Part shown: one piece after another, positions 36,180-48,120 of the stretch
Layout of the letters: every line of letters begins with the position of its first letter
Position numbering within the stretch: position 1 is the first letter of the stretch
Origin: Cycas panzhihuaensis
Taxonomy: Eukaryota; Cycadophyta
Direction of reading: 5' to 3'
Length of the DNA stretch: 64,000 nucleotides
Assembly (NCBI GenBank): GCA_023213395.1
Contig: CM041465.1
Span: 139,011,741-139,075,740, forward strand
Notes under the pieces: model-generated
The model's input: the letters and a program-made list of their open reading frames with translations, nothing else
What the model was told of the DNA's origin: nothing
Databases searched by the model: none
Program-made: the position numbers and the translations under genes

Positions 36180-37646
36180 GTGGATGAAGAATATCCACAC
36201 CCCCCGACTGAATTGGATTGGTACAAAAAAGTGAAACAAGTGTTGGATGGTTTAGTCCGGGAGGAAAATATACTACCAATGGGCAAACCAGAAACAAAAA
36301 ATGTTTACGTTCAGAAAAACAAACAAAAAGAGCCAGAGAAACTACCAGAAGAATCGACGGTAAAACCCCAAATGGTGCAGATGGAAGAACTTTTCAAAGG
36401 ATTGCCAGCTGAGGATATTCCTAGAATGTTGCTATTAATGGAGAATTTGGTGAAGCAGTTGCAGTTGACTATCCCCTTGTCCCAAGTTATTGATTGGATC
36501 AAAGGAGGAATGTTACAGAAGGGAATTACCAAAAGTTTGAAACAAGTCATACCATCATTTGACATGGATCCGATGGTAACCATGTCAGTTTTGGGAGAAA
36601 AGTTTCCGAGAGTGATCGTTGATGGGGGAGCAGCTGTGAATGTACTGCCCACCTCGACATGGTGGAAGTTGGGGAGTCCAAAGTTGGAAGCGGCAACCTA
36701 TTCGTTAAAACTAGCCAATGAATTGTTGGTGCGACCCGTGGGAAAACTGGCCAACATCAAGGTGGATGTGGCAGGAATTGTCGTAAAGATCAATTTTACG
36801 ATTGTGGAAACGGAGAAAGGTGCAACTCCCTATCCAGCTTTATTGGGGAGACCATGGCTATACAAAACCCAATGTCTCCAAAGTTGGAAAGATGTAACCT
36901 TCACCTTGTCAGATGAAGGAAATAAAGTAGTATTACCAATGTTGGGGAAGAACTCCATTGAGGTGATACTTGACAATGGATCAAGTACAACCGTTGTGAG
37001 GGAAGCAACAACTTCTTTATGTGACAAAGAAAACCTCTATCATACTACGGAGAAGCCTACAACATCGACCCATTACCAGAAAGAAGAACCGACCTATTTT
37101 GGAGAAATTTACAATTCTTCAGATGATGAAAACGAGATGAGATTTGTGGATTATTGGCTACGGGACGATTATGAAGTCAACCCCTCATCCTATGGGCATA
37201 ACCTACTTTCTCAGAATGTGACCAAAATAGTTGCCACTCCAGAAGATAGAAATCATGGAGAATATGTTGGAGATTATGTGAAGCCCTTTTATGGAGAACC
37301 ACTATGTGGAATTTCCCATTCAAGACATTGTAGAGAACATTGGTTAGGAGAAGACCAATTAAGGGATCGTAAGAAGAAATCGACAAAGCATACCACACCA
37401 AGGAAAAGGCGGAAAAGGACAAGGCACGACCGCCACGACAAGACACCACATTTCAAGAAGGATGATCGAGTATGGCGATTCGACAACAAATCCCAAACAA
37501 CCCAGGGAGAATTGAAGATGCATTGGAAAGGCCCATATAGGATTGAGAAGGTGTACCAGAATGGCACTATCCAGTTAAAGAAACTATCAGGCCAGCTACT
37601 ACCTAAAATGGTCAAGGGTAGTAAACTGAAACCCTATATCAACTAG
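36180..37646 (+). CDS. Element F protease fused to integrase C-terminal tail
   Basis: An intact 488-residue frame. The protease loop is at about residues 140-165, RVIVDGGAAVNVLPTSTWWKLG (D-G-G, a variant I recall in plant gypsy-type proteases), with NFTIVETEKGATPYPALLGRPWL as the second half. Then comes an acidic spacer and, at about residues 425-488, an integrase C-terminal module: KDDRVWRFDN, GELKMHWKGPYRIEKVYQNGTIQLKKLSGQLLPKMVKGSKLKPYI. RT, RNase H and the integrase core that normally lie between are missing, yet the frame is open throughout. This looks like a deletion that kept coding capacity. The upstream frame continues through one stop at about 36160. Confidence 0.85.
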   Translation: MDEEYPHPPTELDWYKKVKQVLDGLVREENILPMGKPETKNVYVQKNKQKEPEKLPEESTVKPQMVQMEELFKGLPAEDIPRMLLLMENLVKQLQLTIPLSQVIDWIKGGMLQKGITKSLKQVIPSFDMDPMVTMSVLGEKFPRVIVDGGAAVNVLPTSTWWKLGSPKLEAATYSLKLANELLVRPVGKLANIKVDVAGIVVKINFTIVETEKGATPYPALLGRPWLYKTQCLQSWKDVTFTLSDEGNKVVLPMLGKNSIEVILDNGSSTTVVREATTSLCDKENLYHTTEKPTTSTHYQKEEPTYFGEIYNSSDDENEMRFVDYWLRDDYEVNPSSYGHNLLSQNVTKIVATPEDRNHGEYVGDYVKPFYGEPLCGISHSRHCREHWLGEDQLRDRKKKSTKHTTPRKRRKRTRHDRHDKTPHFKKDDRVWRFDNKSQTTQGELKMHWKGPYRIEKVYQNGTIQLKKLSGQLLPKMVKGSKLKPYIN

Positions 37647-38045
37647 GGTGGAGCAACTTACCGGTAGAATCGATTGGTTGTACCATATCGTGTTGCATGA
37701 AGTTGAGGCAAAATCGAATTGCCTTGATACCGGAACGTGATTCAGTTCGATATGTAACATAAAATACAAAAAATTAAAAACAGAAAAACAACCGTAACTC
37801 ATATCATACAAATAAGCAATATGGTGAAGCATGGAGGAAAGGTATATCATCATACGGAAAATCAAGGGAAAGTTGAACAAAACAAAGCGCCAATAGATGA
37901 GGATTTATTAACCAAGAATGGCGGCGAAAGCGAGGAGCAAAGGCAACAGGAGCAGCCTTAGAACAGAAAGGGGGAGGAATACCCCAAATTTTAAATTTTT
38001 TGTTGAGCAAGGATGCTCAACCCAATCATGTTGACCCGGGATAGA
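37647..38045. other. Element F 3' untranslated region with polypurine tract
   Basis: No gene. AGAAAGGGGGAGGAA at 37965-37979 is the best polypurine tract, but it lies about 65 bp before the LTR start at 38046. Confidence 0.5.
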
Positions 38046-38985
38046 TGTTGGCATGAAAATTGACTCACTGGCTGTGTGAGGACCAGAGATAGGTCAGATA
38101 ACCCGAGTTGTGCAAGTACGGACCATATGGAGTACGAGGCAAAATGGCGTAAAAGCAGGCGTGCAGGTGCGTATGACATGTGCGTACCTAGAATCGCATG
38201 ACACGCACGCATCAAAGCGTGCGTAACGTAACCGAGCAGGCGACGCATGACAAGACGGGACCGGTGGAAGCCCTGGGAGTCCGGATGTACATACGGATGT
38301 ATGGACCTAATGAAGACATTAGTTAAAGTGCATAACTAATGATTAAAGTGAAAGGGTACCTTGGTGACAAAAAGGTATGGTTATGACTTTGGGTCATAAC
38401 CTTTCATCCAAAAGGCATCAAAGGGACATATTTAATGGTGCTTTGAGGACCATTCCAGGGTGAGAGCCGAGTGATTCAATCCCATGACATACTCTCGAGG
38501 GTGAGAGCCGAGTGATTCAATCCCATGACATACTCTCGAGGGTGAGAGTCGAGTTATTCATTCCTATGTTATGTGCTCGAGGGTGAGAGCCGGAGATCAA
38601 AGGTACACAAAGGTGCGGATAACAGTACGTATGACAGCCGATTGGAGCATGAGTGCATGATAAGTACCATCTGGGTACGCATGTATAATGTATGATCTTT
38701 CTTTGGAATGCTCAGGAACGCATTCCAGCCTCTGTGTAAATTAACTGTTGAATTAATAAAAGAAGAGTTATGTGGAAATTGGTGCATTCTTGATGTGTGT
38801 TGATGATTTACTGTAGTATGTATTGATTTCTGTACTGCTGTGTACCATTCTGTGAACTATATATGGAATGTATGTGGAATATATGTGTATAACCATGTTG
38901 ACGGTGTCCTAAAACTAGACTATAGCGCTATGTAACCTTGACAAGTGCATTGATTCCACAAGGGAGTGGAATCTATAAGTCAACA
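38046..38985 (+). repeat. Element F 3' LTR
   Basis: 940 bp, starting TGTTGGCATG and ending AGTCAACA, close to 33265-34224 over its whole length. The 41-bp tandem array is at 38458-38594. It is followed at once by TATATATG of the microsatellite. Confidence 0.92.
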
Positions 38986-39593
<608 letters not shown>

Positions 39594-39935
39594 TATATAT
39601 ATACCTCTTACCACCTTCTTAGTATTTAGGGCAAGTCATGTGTCAACCTTATTTCCACATGCAGTTTACAATTTAGGTCTAGATGTGTGGGGTGTTTAGA
39701 CCTTTGGATCCAAGTGTTTAATCCCACCATGGTCTCAATCATGATCAAAACCTACTTGACATTTTGAGGACCAAAATAAACCATGAAAACCTACCATAAT
39801 AGAGACATCCAACTACTTATAGGATCCATATTTGACTTATCGTTGTAGTTACAGTGAGCACATAAACTTGAGCCTTAGTGATGCTGGTTGATTCTTGCTC
39901 TATTCCCTTCATTTATCAATTTCTTTTTGAGTTGT
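39594..39935. other. gypsy-B spacer, no gene seen
   Basis: Resumes gypsy-B after the microsatellite and leads into its second RNase H. No other signal found. Confidence 0.4.
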
Positions 39936-39939
39936 TGTT

Positions 39940-40370
39940 ATATTTTCCTATAGCATTGATCATCTAAATTAACAAGGTTAGTCATGGAAACCCTAGACCT
40001 TCTACTATAGCTTAGACCATCTAAGACCCTTTAGGATATCTTGATTTACTCTAGGATTTACCTACCTGTAGTAACTAACAACATAATTAAGTACACTACT
40101 ATCAATGAGGCCTTGACTAATGCATTCTAAGTTCACTATAGCCCTATCTTATTACTTTTTGAGTTTTATCTTGTTGTTTGATATCTCATCCAAGTCTACC
40201 AAATTTGCTACTCCTAGCTATGGAATCTTGCTAACTAAGTCAGGTTACTTTTAGCCTAATTTTGTACTATGACAATTTAACATATTCCACATGGTCATGA
40301 CAGTAATATAGATCGATTGGTTGCCTTTATCCTCAAGCATTTTCTACCATATTTGGGCAATTCTCTATAG
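39940..40370 (+). pseudogene. gypsy-B second (archaeal-type) RNase H, decayed
   Basis: Readable blocks are INKVSHGNPRPSTIA (FTDxxSRGNPGPS in A and C; first Asp now Asn), NEALTNAF, then IQVYQICYS and HIPHGHDSNIDRLVAFILKHFLPYL (HIPRDCNAEVDSLVCLIL in A). It needs at least one frameshift near 40080. It continues the gypsy-B order after its antisense PMD gene and shows that the whole module was already present in B. Confidence 0.75.
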
Positions 40371-41308
40371 GTCCATCAAACCCTTTAATGACACTAGGCC
40401 TACAGGCTGATTGCCTTATTGTAACCTTTGAGAGGTACTCACTAAAGAAGTTGAACTATGGTGATAACCTTAGGCTATCAAGCCTATTAGTAAGGTTGGG
40501 ATAATGTATCAACTTCCCCTTTACTCTAACATGAGCCTAAACTACCACTCTTACTTTAAAATAAAGGTAAACTACCTTGTAAACTTGTGAATTTATGAAT
40601 ACTTTGCCTCATAGTGGCTTTCCAAAAAGTACAATACCCTTATGACATTTATAATATTGTCCTTTTCTATTTGTATCATTTCCTTTTAGTCTATTATACT
40701 TTTAAAAAATAACCAAATATACAACAAACATTTTAAAGTAATAAAAAATCTAAAAATATTATACAATAATAAAAACCCAGAAGATTATAAAATAAAGGAG
40801 ACAAAAGAGCTTGGCTATAAGATAAGCCCAAATAACTCCTTCTCCAAAAATTAATTGTTAATAAGGCTAAACTATGGTGATTATCCTTAACCTTTGAGTC
40901 TTTATTTCCTGGCATTCAAGGCATCCCTCTCTTTTACCTAACTCTTGTGGCTCTTGAGCCCAAATATTTGGCTATCACAACCAACCCTTTCTAGTTGTTA
41001 AAGTGATCCCTTAATCACCTAAGATTGCTATAAGAAACAACCACTAAAGTGGATAAACTACAGTGGCCCTATTTGTGTTCTTTTAGGCTTGTCGTAACTA
41101 TTGGATCATCTTGGTTTGATTAGGTCATCAACTGATCTTCTATCCTAGTAAGAACACCTCTAAAGTTCTTGTTAATGAGGCTAAACTCATGGTAATGCTC
41201 TTTGAATACCTACTAAGGAGGCTAAACTGTAATAAACCACCTTCCCCTTTTATGTTGAATAGGCATATGGATAATTTAATTAGAGCATTATTAACAACAT
41301 TCACCATT
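40371..41308. other. gypsy-B 3' region with repeated GGCTAAACTATGGTGA-type motif
   Basis: Five degenerate copies are found at 40441-40470, 40860-40885, 41043-41068, 41172-41198 and 41211-41236. A and C have one copy after the second RNase H. No coding region. Ends where the gypsy-C LTR begins. Confidence 0.55.
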
Positions 41309-44055
41309 TATTTCCCGACTACTGGGAATGGATACGAACAGATTGACTTAGGTAATCCCAGGTATGCTTCTACCTTTTCACTTGCATCATTTCTTGGAAA
41401 GGTTGATAGAAGTGTTGCCTCATTGCATGACTACTTGGTTCATTTGCATGATTACTTTGCGTTTGTTGCTTGCTCATGTTGCCCGTCGTATTGTGAGCCT
41501 ATGATGACCCACCGGGACCTACCTTTCCATAAGGTAGGCATCCTCATGGCACTATACGACCTTCCATGTTATCTTCACACTGCCTCAATTCCTTATTAGT
41601 CTGTATGATCCATTCGTACCCTGACCTTGAGCACTTAGTACCTCGTTCTAGGATCTTTGCTCATTGATGTTTGCTTGCCTCTATCCAAGTGCTTTATGGA
41701 CTGTCTCAGCCACCTAGATAGGAGGGTCAGCCCCTCCTAGGCATGTCAAATCATCTCCCAAAGCTCCCGAACCTGCCATTCGGTCTCGTCTCACACCGTA
41801 AATTTAGCGATCTGAAGTTTACCGTGATGCATCGCAAAGTTTACCGTGGTGCGACTGTCATCAGTTATTTTTTTAAAATCTGCCATGGCAATTCTCGCCT
41901 TTTCCATAGAATTACCATGTGTCCTCACATCCACCTCAGCCCTATTCATGCTCTATTCATTTACTTAGGGCTGGGATGGGTATAAGTATTCAAACCCTCT
42001 TCATTTTGAAGGACTCTTAGGTCATTTTTTGCTCTCAAGACAACTATTTTTCTGCTGCAACCGCTTCTCTCCTGCTCCTTCTGCTACAGGTGTTCCTGCA
42101 AGCCTGCGTTTCCTACAACCTTAGGCCAGGACTCGCCTACAACTCTTTGCTTCCATGGTAAGAAGCCTCTTTCTAGGTTTCATCAAGCCTTTTTGGTGCT
42201 AATTCTTCCACAACTCGCCCAACAGTGCTCCTTTCAGATGTCCGTTGGATTTGCCTCCTACAAACCCCTGTAGGGGCCCTCCTTCTTGCTGTTAGTAGGC
42301 CCAAATCTGTCATACATCCGCCCAGCAGGTCTTACCAACTCTTGTCTTCCATTTTTTGGTGAGTTACTCCCTGTTTGGATCAATTTCTTGCTTTATTTAC
42401 CCATTTCCTTCAGTTTTCACCATTGAAAAGCTGTCTTTCCATAGTGTTTGATTTGCTGCTTCTTGGCTCCACCTTCCCTCCGCTGATTTTCTTTAAGAGA
42501 ATAGTGAGAGAAGAATCCCAAGGCTAGGTGAAGAGAGTAAGGTGGGGCAGCCCCCCTTTCAGTCCTTCTCTCCAAGGGTAATCCCTTCCCACCTTCTCTT
42601 CTCTCATTCCATGTTCTTCTTGAGATTATTAGGAGAGATTGAGCCCTAGGCCAGCGCTAGATTATCGGCGTATGCAGCCACTTGCTGCGCTAATTCCAGG
42701 CCTGCTCGCCTCTCGTTTGGACCCCTATAGAGTCCCCCATGTTGTTGGATACCCCTTCATTCTCACTAGTAAGGGTTAGGGCACTGGATTGCTGCCCATA
42801 GCAACTCTGCGTCCTGCTTTCTTCCCAACACCTTGTTGCTCTTTCCTTGGCATCTCTTGGCTGTCCTTAGTAGCTTTTACCCACTACTTTGCTGTGGTTA
42901 CGAGTTGTGTGGAGATTTCAATGGAGGGTTAGCCATCTTGAGGCTTCCCTTACGCCATTTCGCTTGATGCCTAGCCTTGTTTGAGAGAGGGTTCTTAGAG
43001 TTTATTACAGCAATTGTCTTTCTCCAACATTCTAATGTTAATAGCACTTATATATACTTGCATATACATAGGTTATCTCTTGCAGCCCTTTCTTGGAAGG
43101 GATAGGTTTGTGCATGTGCAGGTTGCCGCAGTACTCTTGCAAGGGTATGAAGCGCTCAGATCTGGGTAAGGTTCTTTGTTTTGCTCTTTGCTTTCATTCA
43201 TTTCCTTTTGCTTTCCTTTCGCAAATAGGAAGGTAAGGAAGCCCCTCCATCATCCGTGGGCTTGGTGAGGACGTGCATGGCGTGTGGGTGAGGCCTTCCA
43301 TCAACCGCTACACCTCCCAGGTATGTACTTCTCTCTTTTGTCCCCGCTTTCCTTTTCACACTTTTAGTTGAGGTCTATGCATTAGTTAAATAGGTCACAC
43401 ATAAAAGAGAAAAGGAAAATAACATCTTTTACCCAGATTTGTATGTTTACACATCACGCACCACATCCACATAGGAAAAGGACCTATAGGAGATTTCCTC
43501 TTTCCTTTTCCTTGGCTTTCAAATCCTTCCCTCGCCCTTTTGTCTCACTTCTGCTTGATTTTGTTTGTTTGCACACGTGATACCATTCCCATTTCCTTTG
43601 ATTGTTCCTTTTTCGAATCTTCAAGGGAGGTTTTGGGTTGGTTGTTTGCTCCGACTCCCTTCTCCTCTTCTTGGCTCTATTTGCTTGGTTAAATAACCAA
43701 GAAGATCCTAGCCACATCGTAGGCTCCCGCCTACCTTGTTTCCACTTATTTCCCTCCGTCATAGGAAAACCTTTGAGAGGATTTCTTTCCTCCCCTTCCG
43801 GCCATCCAAGGGTGGGAGGACTTTCCTCCTAAGTCTATCCAGGCTACCTCTCTTGCTTTCCCTCTTCCTCTTTGAGGTAGGGAACCACTCTTAGGTAGTT
43901 GGGTATCATTCGCAGGTCCTAAACTCGCGTTTTGGCACATGGGGTGCCCTGCGTGGTACTCGCTTCACTTGTAAGTTTTTGTCCGCATACCCGTACCGCT
44001 ATCGATCATCATTATTTCGACCTAGCTAGGTGATTATCCTGTAGACGCGCATCCG
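41309..44055 (+). repeat. gypsy-C 5' LTR (2.75 kb)
   Basis: It starts TATTTCCCGACTACTGGGAATGG and ends CATCCG before the primer site. It aligns along its full length with 55563-58290. Candidate signals: GGTATAAGTATTC TATA box at 41981, TATATATACTTGCATATACATA near 43052, GGAGGGTTAGCCATCTTGAGG near 42922 and AGGAAGGTAAGGAAGCCCC near 43227. Confidence 0.93.
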
Positions 44056-44056
44056 C

Positions 44057-44075
44057 TGGCGACCATACTGGGGAC
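44057..44075 (+). other. gypsy-C primer-binding site
   Basis: TGGCGACCATACTGGGGAC, one base after the 5' LTR end; the better preserved version of the gypsy-A site. The form resembles primer sites of Tat/Ogre-like elements. Confidence 0.85.
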
Positions 44076-44314
44076 TTGCTAGTAAGGGAGCTAATTCTCA
44101 TCCCTTCCTGTTGATATTACTACCTTTTAGTGGTTCCTTCCACTTTATCTCCATCATTGGGCAGCCCCCAACACACTCGCTTTGCATCCTTTCCTTCTTC
44201 TAAAGTGTTGGCAAGCTTTGTATGCGACGCTTCTCTCGTCGCCTATGGGGTTTACCTCCATTGTTAGAGGATCCCGGATATCGCCTTCTTTCATCGTCAG
44301 ATTCTGATTCGACC

Positions 44315-46539
44315 ATGGAAGGGTACCCTTTCGATTAGGCCTATTATGCATTTACCTCGGGAACTCATGAGTTCCCCGCATCCATTCCAAGATCCACCCA
44401 AGAGGGTGACGATCCTATCTACTATCCAGGTGATCAACATCACCCCCTTGACATCCATCCTTCTACTCATATGGTAGAAGGCCCATCTCCTCTTGAGGTT
44501 CACCACCCAATTGGCGATTCTTATGAGGAGCGCCCTGAGGGGTCTACATCATTCGAGGTCCCATCCACCTCTTATGACCACATAGATACCCCTCCCGCTG
44601 ACGTGGCTTAAGCTATTAGTGAGTGCTTTCAAGCGACTCATCTTTAATCATGTCCCAGGTGGTTTGAAGATGTTTTGCATGGAGGAGCGACTTCTTCATC
44701 TGCTCCTATCCCACCTTCTTCATCTGCACCTGCACCTCCCACAACAAGTAACCCTTTTGTGCCTACACATTCATCCTGCTCCATCTCTACACCTACCTTG
44801 GGGACGAATGTTATACCTTCCATTCCTCATCATGGTCCTAGTTCTTCAAGACCCTCTCATGGTATGTCTTTCTCTCAGCTTGGGGTTAGCATACCTTTTC
44901 TGAGTTAGGCTAATGTGCCACCTCCCAATGTGGCACATGCGTTTCTTAGTAGGCCTAGAGGCCCTACTAGCTCTTCAACCGCTAGTCATGTGGGACTCGC
45001 TCCCACGTATCTTCAAAACTAACCTAATAGTTCTTCTCTTTACATACCCCCAGGTTATACTTCTCAACCTTGGGGGTAGGGTAAAGGGAATTATATTCTA
45101 GCTTACGAGGTGGACCTGCTACATCCATATGGGATTGTACCACCCACGGGTGGCCCATATGGACAAAACCTGGTTCCATACCCTTCTTTTCCACCATCCA
45201 GCATAGCCTCTTACGCTGCGCCTTTTCAAGGGAATCTAGCTTCCTTTTAAGGCACTTATTCTCAAGTCCCTTTCCAACAAGGGACGCTTCCACAAGGAGG
45301 GATGGGTTTACCACCCCCATCCGTTCCTTGCTCATTATCGTTTGTCGATCCTATGACCCATGCAAGGGTATGTCCCTTCACGGATTATAGATCAACGCCA
45401 TTATCTGTGGAGGCGTTAAGAACCAACTTACTGCCTCACCCTCTTGAAGTTCCTAAATTTAACGGAACTTCCTCATAGGACCCAACGGAGAACGTCTGTA
45501 GTTTTTTTATGGCGTGTATTGATTATTGGGCTTATGACCACATCTTAATGAAACTATTCCCTTGATCTTTACAAGGAGATGCCCTTAAGTGGTTTTATCG
45601 CCTTCCAGCTCATTCCATTTTCTCATTTCAGCAACTTGTGGATGAGTTCAACAATTATTTTGATGTTGCTCGCCCATTTGAAAGTGGAATGAAATCCCTC
45701 TTATCGCTCAAACAAGGTCACGATAGATGAATCGTGACTTCGTGCAGTGATTTCATGACCTTCTTCATTCCATTAAGGCTACTTTGCCCAAGGAATTGAA
45801 GAGGGATCTCTTCGTTAATGTACTTTGTCGTGAAGTCCATGTAGAAGTCCTTAAAATGGGGGTGACTACATGCAACTCCACTATTGCAAAATGCTTAGCG
45901 CTTGAGGCTATTGAGATCTAGACTGGACTCAAGAAGCCTCTCAAGCCCTCACAGTGACGTGAGGCACCACCTCCAACTAAAGACACTAAACCACAATAAT
46001 CTTCTAGGTCTTCTTCTCATCCAACTGAGAAGACCCTAGATCTGCTTACATCTGCTATATGTTCATTTGAACGTATGATGAAGGAACTCAAACTACAAGC
46101 TCCTTCATCACCAACCTCTAACAAACAAATTCAATAAGCTACTCAAGCTTCCCTCCCTAGGAATGGTAACGCCTAGTCCTCTCAAGCGAAGAAACGAAAT
46201 TCTTCACTTGAGAAGAAGTGGTGTTCCATTCATGGGGACTGTTTCCATGATGACTAACATTGTAGGGCCCAGCATCCCAGGGATGCCCCTCGACATGACT
46301 CATCCCCTAAACGGGCCTCAAGGCCTAACCTAGACCAACCAGTCCATAAGGATCCATTCCCTAAACATGGGGAATATGATCGTAATACTCAGTCCAAAAA
46401 CAACCGGAACTAGGGAAGATGACCGAATTCCCGTCCTTCCCGTGATAAAGGAAAGGGCGCTTGTGACTCGTCTTCTTCCTCGCGTTCCCCTCACCGATGT
46501 ACTCCTTCACCTTCGTAGTCCCGGAACAAGGGAAAGAAG
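44315..46539 (+). pseudogene. gag: gypsy-C gag
   Basis: The ATG at 44315 (MEGYPFD, then TAG as codon 8 at 44336-44338, as in gypsy-A) opens a Pro/Ser/Gly-rich N-terminal half (GDQHHPLDIHP, HGGATSSSAPIPPSSSAP). The Retrotrans_gag-type domain lies at about 45420-45860 (VPKFNGTSS, ACIDYWAYDHILMKLFP, GDALKWFYRLPAHSIFSFQQLVDEFNNYF). A frameshift falls near 45730. The knuckle WCSIHGDCFHDD-stop-HC (about 46219-46262) is of CX2HX4HX4C type with a stop inside. A basic tail precedes the protease. Confidence 0.87.
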
Positions 46540-48120
46540 GTGATCCAAATGCTTGAGGCTACTCCCTTGTATGCCCTTACTCAGTCTCAAGCTGCTAAAG
46601 AGGCAGCTGGTGCCTCTTCTTCCACTCCACACTCTGATCCTCTTCTGGAAACCTCTCCTCTGGAAGTACCACTATTTCCCAAGGCTATTCCCGTACGTCC
46701 TGGTCGCTATGATTTTCGAGGGGTGCTTACCCAACCTACTGCAAAGGGTAAGCCCTTCTCTATCATTGATGAGCTCCATACTATCACTGCAGGAATGCCC
46801 TTGCTGGATGTTTTGAGGAGTTGTCTTGAACAACAGACCCTCCTTTTGGAAGCTTTAGGATCAAATGACGCGCCCATCCATGCTTTAGATGTTACCCAAA
46901 GCCATGAGCCCGTCATTTCTTTTGACCCTAAAGACCTTCCCCTTGCGTGTGAAAGGGAACACCAATGGAACTTCCTGTTCATTATCATCATTGATACACC
47001 TGACTATACCCTGCGAAAAACTGTTGTCGACAACGGTTCTTCCGTTAATGCCATGCCCTTGCGTGTTATGCAAGAGCTTGGTATTTCCACCTTGGAACCT
47101 GTTCCATGGCAATGCTAAGGCTACGACAATAGTGAAAAGACCCCACTAGGATCTGTCTCTATCCCGCTCACTCTCGAGGGCAAGACTGTCCTCGCTGACA
47201 TTGTAGTCCTTGACGTTGACATCGACTACAATCTTCTCTTGGGTCGGCCATGGATTGATCAGATGGGAGTCATGTGTTCGACCCATTGGAGGCAACTTAA
47301 GTTCATCCATGATGGGCAGATGAAAGTTGTCTCCTGCGAATGCCCACCTGCTAAACAAACTCGCCCTATTAACCAAGCGAGCCAAGGCCCTTCTACTCAT
47401 GCCTTGGCTTGCTCCATCGGCATACCCGATCCATCTCACATCGAAGAAGATCTCGCATCTTCTTCCCCTAGTCTTACATGCTTTGCTCCTATTGGTGTTG
47501 GGAGCTACGGTTACCTCATCTCGTTTAGTGACGATGAGTCTCACGATGAGGATGAGGATTGTCTTCACCTCGTTTCTTTCCTCCGCACTAGTAGGATGCA
47601 CCCATCTCATTCTAGATCCCCAACTAGAACCTCTTTCATTGGTGAGACTAGTCGCTCCTCTATGTCACATGTCATCACTCGTATTGACTCATCTGTCATC
47701 GATTCTTCCTCTTCATCACCCACCGCAGGTGATGGCTTCGAGGAATTCATTTTTGCTCTTTCCGAGGAGCCCCTTCCAGACTCTCTCCTGGAGTCTCCTG
47801 AGGAGGTCGGACAACTTGATGACCATCACAGTCCCGTTATCCCTACTTTCTCCAACACTTCATCTATTCGGAGTAAGGTCATCCATGGGGTGGATTACTG
47901 CGAAGATGATGAAGCCTTGCTTGAGCACTTAGCGGGCTTCGCGCCCAACTTTCCTTCTGGTCACCATAGGCTTGGCCACCAGAAGATCCTTGTGATTGGG
48001 TCCACTCTTGCTGACCCAACCCCATCCCCTATTCCATCTCTTCGTGTTGACCTTGCCCCTCTCTATTTCGAGGAGGGGAATGCCATGTGCATGGGGGCAA
48101 CCCAGGACACAGTCTTAACC
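46540..48120 (+). pseudogene. gypsy-C aspartic protease and acidic spacer
   Basis: One frame from 46540 with a single TAA at 47116-47118, then 353 open codons from 47239. The protease loop TVVDNGSSVNAMPLRVMQEL (about 47020-47080) has Asn where Ser or Thr is expected. PLGSVSIPLTLEGKTVLADIVVLDVDIDYNLLLGRPWID completes the domain. The spacer is Ser/Asp/Glu rich (SFSDDESHDEDEDCLHLVSFL, SEEPLPDSLLESPEEVGQLDD) and ends in GHHRLGHQKILVIG before RT. The open spacer is shared with A and so likely belongs to the ancestral polyprotein. Confidence 0.88.

Larger units (their letters stand above)
33265..38985 (+). mobile_element. Element F: non-autonomous LTR retrotransposon (gag-protease-integrase tail only)
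   Basis: 5.7 kb, with LTRs at 33265-34224 and 38046-38985 that look nearly the same and carry TGTTG...CAACA ends (the left start is mutated). It has a primer site, gag, protease and the integrase C-terminal tail, but no RT, RNase H or integrase core. It sits inside the TA microsatellite, so a target duplication cannot be told apart from the repeat. Its frames are the most intact in the window, which suggests it is the youngest insertion. Confidence 0.9.
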
